The notes below the pieces were generated by a model. That model worked only from the letters and a program-made list of their open reading frames with translations. It did no database searches and was not told the origin of the DNA. The position numbers and the translations under genes are program-made. A DNA stretch of 9,196 bases, taken from an uncultured Selenomonadales bacterium. GTDB lineage: Bacteria; Bacillota; Negativicutes; Selenomonadales; Selenomonadaceae. Of the stretch, positions 1 through 6,165 are shown in pieces. Location of the stretch: NCBI GenBank assembly GCA_937901445.1, contig CALDHY010000103.1, forward strand, positions 1-9,196. Reading direction: 5' to 3'. Within the stretch, counting starts at the first letter, position 1. Every line of letters begins with the position of its first letter.

Positions 1-265
1 CAATTTCACAAATTTTTTTCACACTGTCTACAAAGTTTGTTAAATCAATGCTGTAGTGGTGAGCGGCAACGTCGATATATGAAAAACCTTTAGCACATTT
101 TCCGCATAAAAGTCGCGTCGCATCTTCCGACAATACCGCACCTGTTCCATCGTTACCACTACCGTTTCCACAACCAATACATTTATAACCGTGCTTGACT
201 TTTTCAAGCCATTGTTCGGGAATTTGGCGGAGTTTCAATTCTGTTATCACTTGATCTAATGTCAT
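1..265 (-). CDS. Zinc-finger primase-like replication protein, N-terminal part (runs off the window)
   Basis: The frame is open from an ATG at 265 to the window edge (88 codons seen), with AGGAGG at 275-280 nine bases upstream. Two CxxC pairs (C29/C32 and C54/C57) flank a glycine-rich stretch of the form CGNGSGNDGTG. An aromatic, acidic segment follows, which resembles the N-terminal zinc ribbon of toprim-type primases and primase-helicases of phages, plasmids and integrative elements. Zinc ribbons of this type bind template DNA during primer synthesis in the cytoplasm. The catalytic toprim or helicase part would lie outside the window, so the family call rests on the zinc ribbon alone. It appears to be the second gene of a short leftward transcription unit starting near 431. 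The context suggests the edge of a replication module of a mobile element. Confidence 0.7.
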   Translation of the reverse strand, partial: MTLDQVITELKLRQIPEQWLEKVKHGYKCIGCGNGSGNDGTGAVLSEDATRLLCGKCAKGFSYIDVAAHHYSIDLTNFVDSVKKICEI

Positions 266-326
266 TAGTTTTTTCCTCCTACAGATTAAAATTTTCCTAA
301 GCCGTACACTTTATCAAGTGTCATAG

Positions 327-431
327 TTAGTTCAGTTTTTTTGCCGTAGAAAATTTTTTCTGATAGAATATCGATGCAATTATAAAGTTTGAAATTTTTT
401 GTTCGCTTGGCGGACTTCTTTTTTTCTCCAA
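327..431 (-). CDS. Small basic protein, 34 aa, unknown function
   Basis: This short ORF starts at TTG 431 and ends with TAA at 327-329. Its main support is a strong ribosome binding site, AAGGAGG at 440-446, placed eight bases before the TTG. The product is lysine- and serine-rich at both ends with a hydrophobic centre (FIIASIFY). I do not recognise the family. It lies 61 bases upstream of the primase-like gene on the same strand and directly below a long hairpin, so it may be a leader peptide or a small regulator of that unit. A genuine longer gene broken by a frameshift is also possible. The start codon is not ATG, so the ORF could be spurious despite its ribosome binding site. Confidence 0.45.
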   Translation of the reverse strand: MEKKRSPPSEQKISNFIIASIFYQKKFSTAKKLN

Positions 432-455
432 AATGAACACCTCCTTGAAAAAGCA

Positions 456-491
456 AAAGATGACAATCACAAACTTGTGAATGTCATCTTT
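456..491. repeat. 17-bp inverted repeat in the leader of the primase unit
   Basis: The left arm 456-472 and right arm 475-491 pair over 17 positions with one mismatch and only two bases between the arms. Read on the minus strand it is followed by a T-rich stretch (TTTTGCTTTTTC) and then the ribosome binding site of the 34-aa ORF. It could therefore act as an attenuator hairpin in the leftward transcript or as an operator for a dimeric repressor. The sequence does not decide which. Confidence 0.7.
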
Positions 492-511
492 GGAAAAACC
501 TAAATATATAT

Positions 512-540
512 TTGCAAGTCAAAATTTACTGCGCTATAAT
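512..540 (+). promoter_or_regulatory. Sigma-70/A-type promoter of the small RNA
   Basis: TTGCAA at 512-517 and a perfect TATAAT at 535-540 are separated by 17 bases. Transcription would start near 545-548, at the first base pairs of a hairpin. No protein gene of any length follows on this strand before 7277. Confidence 0.8.
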
Positions 541-545
541 AGGCG

Positions 546-682
546 GAACTGAAAAGACAAAGTTCCGAGTAAGTGGCAATAAAGCCGGAAGGTTTTCGAG
601 TGAATGGATGAGATTCACAAGATAGGCTCTGAGTGTTTACAGACACTTAGGGCTTTTGTTGCTTAGGGCAACAAAAATTTTT
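546..682 (+). ncRNA. Candidate free-standing small RNA of about 135 nt, family not recognised
   Basis: The transcript begins just after a near-consensus promoter and ends in an intrinsic terminator. I see four other possible stems: 545-550 with 561-566 (6 bp, right at the 5' end), 575-577 with 584-586 (weak), 600-605 with 613-618 (6 bp), and 626-636 with 643-653 (11 bp including two G-U pairs). The last is directly followed by the terminator stem. I do not recognise it as tmRNA, SRP RNA, 6S RNA, a T-box or a common riboswitch. A 20-codon ORF beginning at ATG 604, with a GGAAGG 11 bases upstream, ends inside the terminator loop, so a small-peptide mRNA is an alternative. It diverges from the primase unit, so it could regulate that unit or the element carrying it. 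The function is not known. Confidence 0.65.
654..682 (+). terminator. Intrinsic terminator of the small RNA
   Basis: A perfect 9-bp stem (TTTTGTTGC at 654-662 with GCAACAAAA at 668-676) has a 5-base loop and is followed by A then TTTTT at 678-682. It stacks directly on the preceding 11-bp hairpin. Confidence 0.85.
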
Positions 683-732
683 GTTATTGTATCACAGTAA
701 AATTATTATTTCAAATACTCTTTGGAATACTT

Positions 733-834
733 TCAAGTTAGAGTGAATATACATTCTGGAATATTGTCTGGAGCAGGTTCTAACTTAATTTTCACGTGTT
801 TAAATTTTTTAAGGTATATATTTCCCTCAAACTG
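733..834 (-). pseudogene. C-terminal coding fragment abutting the IS200/IS605 right end
   Basis: A minus-strand frame reads about 33 codons to a TGA at 733-735, with a protein-like composition (FEGNIYLKKFKHV, then KIKLEPAPDNIPECIF). There is no convincing start or ribosome binding site. Upstream the frame runs straight into the terminal hairpin of the IS200/IS605-type remnant and meets a TAA at 847-849. The simplest reading is the tail of a gene into which that element inserted, or beside which it was left after a deletion. It is too short to assign to a family, and chance coding-like composition is possible. Confidence 0.3.
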
Positions 835-950
835 AACCTCCCACGATTAAAATCGCGGGGTTCTTGGGACTAGTAAGCCATTGCTCACTTCATTACCAAG
901 CTATCCCCGTAGTTCCTACGGTTTAGTGTGTTCGTACACTAGTACTTTTA
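834..950 (-). ncRNA. Omega-RNA (reRNA)-like scaffold of the IS200/IS605 remnant
   Basis: Read on the minus strand this is a run of hairpins: 941-936 with 929-924, then 921-916 with 912-907 (CCGTAG, loop GAA, CTACGG), then 889-883 with 878-872, and finally 863-834. In the last two stems the single non-Watson-Crick position is a G-U pair on the minus strand but an A-C clash on the plus strand, which supports RNA function on the minus strand. TnpB-associated guide RNAs are made from just this place, overlapping the 3' end of tnpB and the right end. The guide would start at the bases beyond the right end, around 831 downward. No nuclease gene remains here, so the RNA would need a TnpB made elsewhere. 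Confidence 0.6.
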
Positions 951-1052
951 CTCCTCCGATGCTATACGAGCAGAAGTTGACACACCAACTTGATTCTTGC
1001 TAAAAAACCTGTCAGTCATTTCGATTTTTATCTTAGCAAGCTTCCCCTTTCT
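948..1052 (-). pseudogene. Possible C-terminal remnant of a TnpB-like protein
   Basis: A frame of 34 codons ends with TAA at 948-950, immediately before the first hairpin of the omega-RNA-like region, which is where tnpB normally stops. It contains a stretch reading KIKIEMTDRFFSKN, reminiscent of the DRFF segment that precedes the zinc finger in TnpB proteins. No zinc-binding cysteines and no RuvC acidic residues remain. If real, the zinc finger has been deleted and most of the gene is lost. The identification rests mainly on position. Confidence 0.3.
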
Positions 1053-1093
1053 TCAGTATTTCTTTAGTTGCAAAAATATTTTAGCATAGTAGG

Positions 1094-1154
1094 AAAAAAT
1101 TGTCTATGTTGCGCCGCCTAACTCACGACTAAAGTCACGAGTGTGCGGCGGCGC
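1094..1154 (-). terminator. Hairpin terminator downstream of the methyltransferase-ATPase-nuclease operon
   Basis: GCGCCGCC at 1111-1118 pairs with GGCGGCGC at 1147-1154, three bases after the stop of the last gene. Inside is an interrupted stem ending in GAC-TAAA-GTC. On the minus strand a TTTTTT run follows at 1099-1094, eleven bases past the stem, so the T-tract is somewhat distant. The block is strikingly GC-rich for this DNA. Confidence 0.55.
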
Positions 1155-1156
1155 GG

Positions 1157-1666
1157 TTAATCGTGCATCAACCGTTTGCCTGTCTTAAATGTTTTGGCAG
1201 TAACTCCTTCGGATTGTGAATCGTTGGCAACCAGTTTATCTTCACTGTATGCCGTGTACATAAGAATATTTTCATCTTGAACAGAAATTCCTAAAAAAGT
1301 TAATAAGGCTTTGATTTTAAAATATGAAATGCCCATTTGAAGTTTTACGTCTTGCCAAGTATTGGAAGAAACGGTTTTTTTAATTTCAATCATATGAAGT
1401 TCCCAAACGCCGACAATTTTTCGCAGTATAAAATGGTCGATGCTTTTCCGCATATGAAATATTTTCTCTTCACGAAGAATTTCCCAATCTGGAATATCAT
1501 CATAATTTTTCACGCAAATATTATCTGAAGTGCCGACATTTAAAAAAATTCGTGCTTTACCAGCATTATCTTTTTCAAGGAGTTCATAAGTTTCTTTTTG
1601 AGATTCAAAATATTCGGGTTTCAAAAAATTATCCAACGCGTATTGAACTCTTCCTTCGATAGCCAC
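1157..1666 (-). CDS. Putative small PD-(D/E)XK nuclease-like protein, partner of the ATPase
   Basis: The product is 169 aa. The start is GTG at 1666, overlapping the ATPase stop by one base (TAGTG), with AGGAGG inside the last ATPase codons eight bases upstream; this indicates translational coupling. In the middle, SIDHFI (D77) is followed 17 residues later by IEIKKT (E94 and K96) at the end of a hydrophobic strand, and then by an amphipathic helix with Q110. This D...ExK layout is that of PD-(D/E)XK phosphodiesterase folds, which cut DNA with Mg2+. The family itself is not recognised and the fold call is an inference from a short motif. Being the last gene, tied to an AAA ATPase, suggests the effector of a two-protein defence module. 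It has no signal peptide or membrane segment, so it should be cytoplasmic. Confidence 0.6.
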   Translation of the reverse strand: MAIEGRVQYALDNFLKPEYFESQKETYELLEKDNAGKARIFLNVGTSDNICVKNYDDIPDWEILREEKIFHMRKSIDHFILRKIVGVWELHMIEIKKTVSSNTWQDVKLQMGISYFKIKALLTFLGISVQDENILMYTAYSEDKLVANDSQSEGVTAKTFKTGKRLMHD

Positions 1667-3036
1667 TATTCAACCTCCTGAAAAGCATAAATTTCCTTGA
1701 CAAGTTCATCGATAGCCTTGTTGAATAAATTTCCGACAAATCCGTATCTTCCAGATTCCAGCTTTTCAATGGTTGTGTGCTTTTCTCCACGTTCAAATTG
1801 ATATAAATTGATTTCTGAAGGATTAAGTAAATCTTTTTCCGAATAATTAAATTCCTTCATAAGTTCCTCACGTTCGCTAGAACGATTATTCAACTTAATC
1901 ATATTGTTAAAATGTTGAAGTATCGTATCGCTGTGAGTAGTGATCCAAATTGGAATTCCGCTATGAACAAAATGAATTAAAAGCTGAGCAATTTTTTTCT
2001 GAAGTGCTGGATGTAAATGAGCTTCCGGCTCTTCAATAATGATAAGTTTAAGTGGTGTTTTATCTTTTAAGAGTAATAATAATGCTGTGATTTCGGTTAC
2101 TACCGATGATGTTATACTCATTGAAAATTCTTTTCCCTCAATATCATCTGGTAAATAGCGAATAATTTTTCCATTGGATTTTACAATTACGCTACCATGT
2201 AAAATTTCATCTTGTAAAAATTCAATTAAAGGCGTATTTTTTTTGTCATATGAGTTATCTGAATCCTTTAAGTTGTTCATTATTTGTAAAAATTGAATAT
2301 ACGGAGCGGTTAAACTCTCTTGATGGATACTGTCATAATTTGGTAATGAATATAAAGATTCAATAGATTTGCTAACAATTTCGCGACGTGCCAACAAAAA
2401 TCCAGTTCTTGATGCGGGAAGATATACAGCCTGTGAAGTTATTCCTTCTGGAGGAAAAATATCTGTCAATCCCATCATAATTATATTCCAACAAATAAAG
2501 ACGTTGGACTTCCAATAAATAATGTCCAAATTTTCTGAAGAAATAGGTAGTGTAATTCCGATTCTATCGGTTTCTTCATATTCCAAAACATCTATTTCCT
2601 GAATATGACTGACGCTAAATTTAATAGATCTGTTAAAATCTACAGTTAATTTTTTGAGACGTCTAAAATGTAACAATTCTAATTTTCCAATATCAATATT
2701 TTCATTATTGAAAATGCGTTTAACCAGTTCCTCTTTATTGTCAAATAAAAGTTCGTTGAACCATTGCAAATATATTTGTTCAATTTCATCTTCAATGACA
2801 ATTTTTTTCTTTTTGATAACTTGAGACAACCATTGATTACACTTATCATAAGTGCTGCTTGTTTTAAATTGTCTGTAAAATAAATCACTATTTGACAAAA
2901 TTCCCCAGAGTAAGCTCATAACGTAAGATTTTCCGCTGTTATTGTCGCCAATGAAACACATAAGCGGAGCAATTTCAATATCTGCCGACTCGATACGCGC
3001 AAAATTTTCAACGTGTAAAGTCCAACGCTGATTCAT
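1666..3036 (-). CDS. AAA_21/OLD-type ATP-binding protein
   Basis: The product is 456 aa. Walker A is GDNNSGKS at residues 30-37, close to the N-terminus as in OLD/SMC-like ATPases. A signature-like serine-rich stretch lies near 305-317. Walker B with its glutamates (IIIEEPEAHLHP) is at 332-343, and the histidine switch ITTHSD is at 365-370. The middle, 50-300, is a variable insertion. There is no TOPRIM domain at the C-terminus, so it is not a complete OLD or GajA nuclease. ATPases of this class act in defence as sensors that release or activate a partner; AriA of PARIS and PtuA of Septu are examples. The ATG at 3036 directly follows the methyltransferase stop, with GAGGAGG eight bases upstream. 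By eye the gene and its downstream partner look more AT-rich than the methyltransferase. Confidence 0.85.
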   Translation of the reverse strand: MNQRWTLHVENFARIESADIEIAPLMCFIGDNNSGKSYVMSLLWGILSNSDLFYRQFKTSSTYDKCNQWLSQVIKKKKIVIEDEIEQIYLQWFNELLFDNKEELVKRIFNNENIDIGKLELLHFRRLKKLTVDFNRSIKFSVSHIQEIDVLEYEETDRIGITLPISSENLDIIYWKSNVFICWNIIMMGLTDIFPPEGITSQAVYLPASRTGFLLARREIVSKSIESLYSLPNYDSIHQESLTAPYIQFLQIMNNLKDSDNSYDKKNTPLIEFLQDEILHGSVIVKSNGKIIRYLPDDIEGKEFSMSITSSVVTEITALLLLLKDKTPLKLIIIEEPEAHLHPALQKKIAQLLIHFVHSGIPIWITTHSDTILQHFNNMIKLNNRSSEREELMKEFNYSEKDLLNPSEINLYQFERGEKHTTIEKLESGRYGFVGNLFNKAIDELVKEIYAFQEVE

Positions 3037-6000
3037 TTAATTTTCCTCCTCAACTTCACTGATTCTAATTTCCAATTCAAAATTCTTGATAAAATTTATT
3101 TCTTCGTCCGTCAAGCCATAAAATTTTCCTATAACGTCGTCAAGCTTGTCAATTAAATTCTTCGACTTGCTCAACTTGTAATTTTTGAAAGTCGCCACAT
3201 TGTAAGAAGACTTAGCCGAAGAAGTGCGAACGGTAACATTTTTTTCAATGTCGGTTAAATATTCGTCGTACAACTTGCCGACCGCCGCCAAATTTTCGGC
3301 TGATACTTTTTCCAAATCGAAAAGCGGAAAAGTTTCAAGTTCACTTTGCTTGATATGAAGTCCATCGGTGTAGGCTTGCTGATAAAACCAAAATAAATTT
3401 GTACTCAACACAGCGGCAATAACTTTTGTAAATTTTTTGTCTACGCTGTAAGGTTTTTCTTTTGATGAACCTGTTGAGTAGTCAGTTATAACATTGAAAT
3501 ATCTGCCGCCGGAAGTTCGATAATAAAATGGCTTGCCGTTTTCGTCCGCGTAGTCAGAAATTTTTTTGTTGAATGAAAACATTTTTTTAATAATTTCAAG
3601 CTGTTGCCTCGTTCCAACTTTGGGATAACGTCCCGGCAATTTGAATTTCAGCGAATCTACAAATTTTAAATCGTCGATAATGTTTTTAATGGTGTTTTCT
3701 TCGTTGCGGCGCATAATTTTACTTGTGAAAAGATTTTCAGTCGGCGAAAAAGTTTTTTGAAAACCAAAAATTGAAGTCCGTATACAAGCCGCGTCAAAAA
3801 TTTGTTTTGGTCTGTTGGAATAAGAGGAAACGCGAATAACTTTGCAATTTTTTTCCAGCAGGTTATGCAGGGCAGTCATTGAATCGCTTGAAGTAACGCT
3901 CATTGGAACAATCAAATTGACGATGCCGCCTTTGTTGCAGAGGCGAAAACTTTTTTCAATGAACAATGCAAAGGTATCGGTTGAGCCTTTTTGCTTGCCG
4001 GTGACAGTTTTGGCGCAGGCGTAAGTTTTTTTGAAAAATTTTTTATCGGCGTCAGAAATTTTCGCCCCGTAAGGCGGGTTGCCAATGATAATATCAAAGC
4101 CGCCGTTATCTTTGAAAACTTTTGGAAAATAGAGTTGCCAGAGGATAAACGGCAAAGATTTTTTCTGCGCGGCAATTTCGTAGTTTTTAGCAAGTGCGGA
4201 TTTTTCGCCGCCAATTTGCTTGATAACGGTTTCATTGTACAAGTTGCGAATGTGTCGGCGAATTTCCTCTTTTTTGTCGTGATTGGTTTCAAAAAAAAGT
4301 TTGTCCTGCCACGCAATGATATTCAATAAATTTATGTCAAATTCAGTTTGCAAAAGTGAAATTTCGCCCTTCTGTTCGTTTTTGAGAAATTGACTGGTTT
4401 TAATGAGCGGGACGCCTTCAAACTCATCAATCAAACTGTTGCCGCAGATAATGTTACTGTCCAAATTTGGCAGGGGCTTAGGTCTGAAAGAAATTTTGTC
4501 GGCGGTCGGTTCATCTTCAATAACAATGGTCAGCCACAGGCGCAATTTTGCAATATCAACTGCGCTTGGCTCAATGTCACAGGCGAAAATGGAATTTTTT
4601 ATTGTCTCAATTTTTAAATCGTAAAGACGGCGCGTAATTTTTTTCGGCTTGCCCAAATTTAAATACGTCGTCAAAACTTCGCGGGCTTTTGTAATTTCGT
4701 TGAGCATACCGAGAGGAAATGCGCCGGAGCCAACTGCCAAATCTGCCACTTTGACATCTTGCAAAAATTTATCCAATTCGGCAAGGCGGTTAATATTTTG
4801 GGCGGGGCTGAAAATTTCTTCGGCTATTTGCAAATTTCGATTTTCGGCGAAGTTTAAAATGTCTTCGTCTTTGAAATAATCGCCGTACAAAATGAAATTC
4901 CTAATGGCGTCTTCAGAAATTTTGCTTTTTTCGACAAGATAGCTAATCAGCGTTTCACGGCACATATAATGGACAATTTCACGCGGCGTATAGTACGCGC
5001 CTTTAGATTTTCTGTCGCTAACGTCCAAAAGATTTTCAAAAACTTTCCCCAACATTTCGGGGTCAATGGCAACTTCGCGCTCTGTCGGCTCGTCCTCGTT
5101 AATCGTAAAATTGTATCTGTCAAAAATATCTAAAATCCCGTCGGCATCTCTGTCTTTTTCTTTTTCGTTTGAAAAAATTTCGTTGGGAATGGAAAAATTA
5201 TTTTTTTGCCAGTCGTAATTGTCGAGTTGCTCAAAAAGTCCGCCGTTCAAAAACGGTATACGCAAATTTAATTTGGGGTATAAATCATTTTGGCTACTTC
5301 TATCAACATTCAGCGCGGTATAAAAAAGCGGCTCTAAAACTTCACCAAAAAAATTTTTTCCGCTTGACTGATTGTTTTTAAAAATATCCCGCATAAAATT
5401 AGGTGAGCCGGTTCCCCATTCTGAATTTTTTTCAACGCCGAGCCAGCCTTTTTTCTGCAGAAAATATAAAAAAACAATTTGCCCCAACAATTTTTTTGCA
5501 AACTGTTCAGCGGTAAATCCGTGCGTTGCAGATTCTGCCAAAAAATCTTCATTCTCTTCAAGATATTTTTTGACTTGATAGAATTTTTCTGCGTACTTGT
5601 CGAAAAATTCTTTGGTGACTCTTTCGACGCTGAAAGCCTCTTCCAATTCGTTCAGAGTAACACAATCTGAATCATTTTCAAAGATTGGGAAAAGTTGCTG
5701 TAAGGCAGTCGCGCAGGGTTCATTTTCGCCGACAAGGTAGGAGTATCTTTTGGCGGGCGTTATTTTCAATGTTCCGCCTTTTCCGGCTATAAATTCGTGT
5801 TCAAGGCGGACAAAAGACAATCGCCACTTTTCCGGCGTGGCGTCTGAATAAAAGGCGACTAACGCCCCGTCAACTTCAAAATTATTTTCAAGCAATTTTT
5901 TTACAAAATTTCTTTGAACGGAACGCGCACGCTCCACAGATTTATTTTTGTTGAGATTTATGGCAATAACGGCAATATCATTCAATTTGCCGAGTGCATA

Positions 6001-6165
6001 AAATTCTTTGACGTGTTCAGAAAAATTTTGCGGCGGCTTAAGTGCTGTGACTGATGAAATTTTCAAGCCCGTTAAAAATTCGCGGGAGAATTTTGCAAAA
6101 TCTTCAAGATTGTAACTGTGGCTTAAAGTATTTTCAAAAATTTTCTGCTTACTCAATTTTATCAA
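3037..6165 (-). CDS. Eco57I-class adenine-specific DNA methyltransferase of a restriction-modification/defence system
   Basis: The product is about 1040 aa. Residues 1-170 form an N-terminal domain without a clear nuclease triad. GAYYTPREIVHYM (389-401) and DLAVGSGAF (475-483) are the AdoMet-binding motifs, ACDIEP (528-533) the next one, and DIIIGNPPYG (691-700) carries the NPPY catalytic motif of N6-adenine methyltransferases. Residues from about 850 to 1000 should be the target-recognition domain, and the end (FYGLTDEEINFI, 1015-1026) is a common C-terminal signature of this class. It methylates a specific DNA site, probably to mark self DNA. The longest start is TTG at 6165, abutting AAGGGAG (6166-6172). 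A TTG three codons later at 6156 lies nine bases from it and is the better start, overlapping the helicase end by 8 bp. Coupling to a helicase resembles DISARM-like systems. Confidence 0.9.
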   Translation of the reverse strand: MIKLSKQKIFENTLSHSYNLEDFAKFSREFLTGLKISSVTALKPPQNFSEHVKEFYALGKLNDIAVIAINLNKNKSVERARSVQRNFVKKLLENNFEVDGALVAFYSDATPEKWRLSFVRLEHEFIAGKGGTLKITPAKRYSYLVGENEPCATALQQLFPIFENDSDCVTLNELEEAFSVERVTKEFFDKYAEKFYQVKKYLEENEDFLAESATHGFTAEQFAKKLLGQIVFLYFLQKKGWLGVEKNSEWGTGSPNFMRDIFKNNQSSGKNFFGEVLEPLFYTALNVDRSSQNDLYPKLNLRIPFLNGGLFEQLDNYDWQKNNFSIPNEIFSNEKEKDRDADGILDIFDRYNFTINEDEPTEREVAIDPEMLGKVFENLLDVSDRKSKGAYYTPREIVHYMCRETLISYLVEKSKISEDAIRNFILYGDYFKDEDILNFAENRNLQIAEEIFSPAQNINRLAELDKFLQDVKVADLAVGSGAFPLGMLNEITKAREVLTTYLNLGKPKKITRRLYDLKIETIKNSIFACDIEPSAVDIAKLRLWLTIVIEDEPTADKISFRPKPLPNLDSNIICGNSLIDEFEGVPLIKTSQFLKNEQKGEISLLQTEFDINLLNIIAWQDKLFFETNHDKKEEIRRHIRNLYNETVIKQIGGEKSALAKNYEIAAQKKSLPFILWQLYFPKVFKDNGGFDIIIGNPPYGAKISDADKKFFKKTYACAKTVTGKQKGSTDTFALFIEKSFRLCNKGGIVNLIVPMSVTSSDSMTALHNLLEKNCKVIRVSSYSNRPKQIFDAACIRTSIFGFQKTFSPTENLFTSKIMRRNEENTIKNIIDDLKFVDSLKFKLPGRYPKVGTRQQLEIIKKMFSFNKKISDYADENGKPFYYRTSGGRYFNVITDYSTGSSKEKPYSVDKKFTKVIAAVLSTNLFWFYQQAYTDGLHIKQSELETFPLFDLEKVSAENLAAVGKLYDEYLTDIEKNVTVRTSSAKSSYNVATFKNYKLSKSKNLIDKLDDVIGKFYGLTDEEINFIKNFELEIRISEVEEEN

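Larger units (their letters stand above)
834..1052 (-). mobile_element. Remnant of an IS200/IS605-type element (right end)
   Basis: The stretch ends at 834-863 in the stem typical of the right end of IS200/IS605-type elements: GAAC, then CCCGCGAT, TTTA, ATCGTGGG and GTTC on the minus strand. A series of small hairpins and a possible tnpB tail lie upstream. No tnpA, no full tnpB and no clear left end are present, so this copy is a dead fragment. The upstream limit given here is the point where the tnpB-like frame closes, not a recognised boundary. Confidence 0.6.

Noticed and set aside
546..682. Riboswitch or attenuator for a downstream plus-strand gene
   Set aside because: The terminator is followed by no plus-strand gene until the IS at 7277, so a cis-regulatory role on this strand is unlikely.
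686..786. Inverted repeat AAGTTAGA (735-742) with TCTAACTT (779-786) as a mobile-element end
   Set aside because: The arms are only 8 bp, the spacing is 36 bp, and there is no associated gene or duplication. This is compatible with chance.
1666..3036. Assignment as Gabija GajA or PARIS AriA
   Set aside because: There is no TOPRIM domain and no UvrD-like GajB nearby for Gabija, and no DUF4435 AriB for PARIS. Only the ATPase class is supported.
3842..5670. Many plus-strand and alternative-frame ORFs of 60-134 codons across the methyltransferase gene
   Set aside because: They lie wholly inside a 1040-aa gene with clear motifs, lack good ribosome binding sites and show no recognisable domains. 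They are shadow frames.
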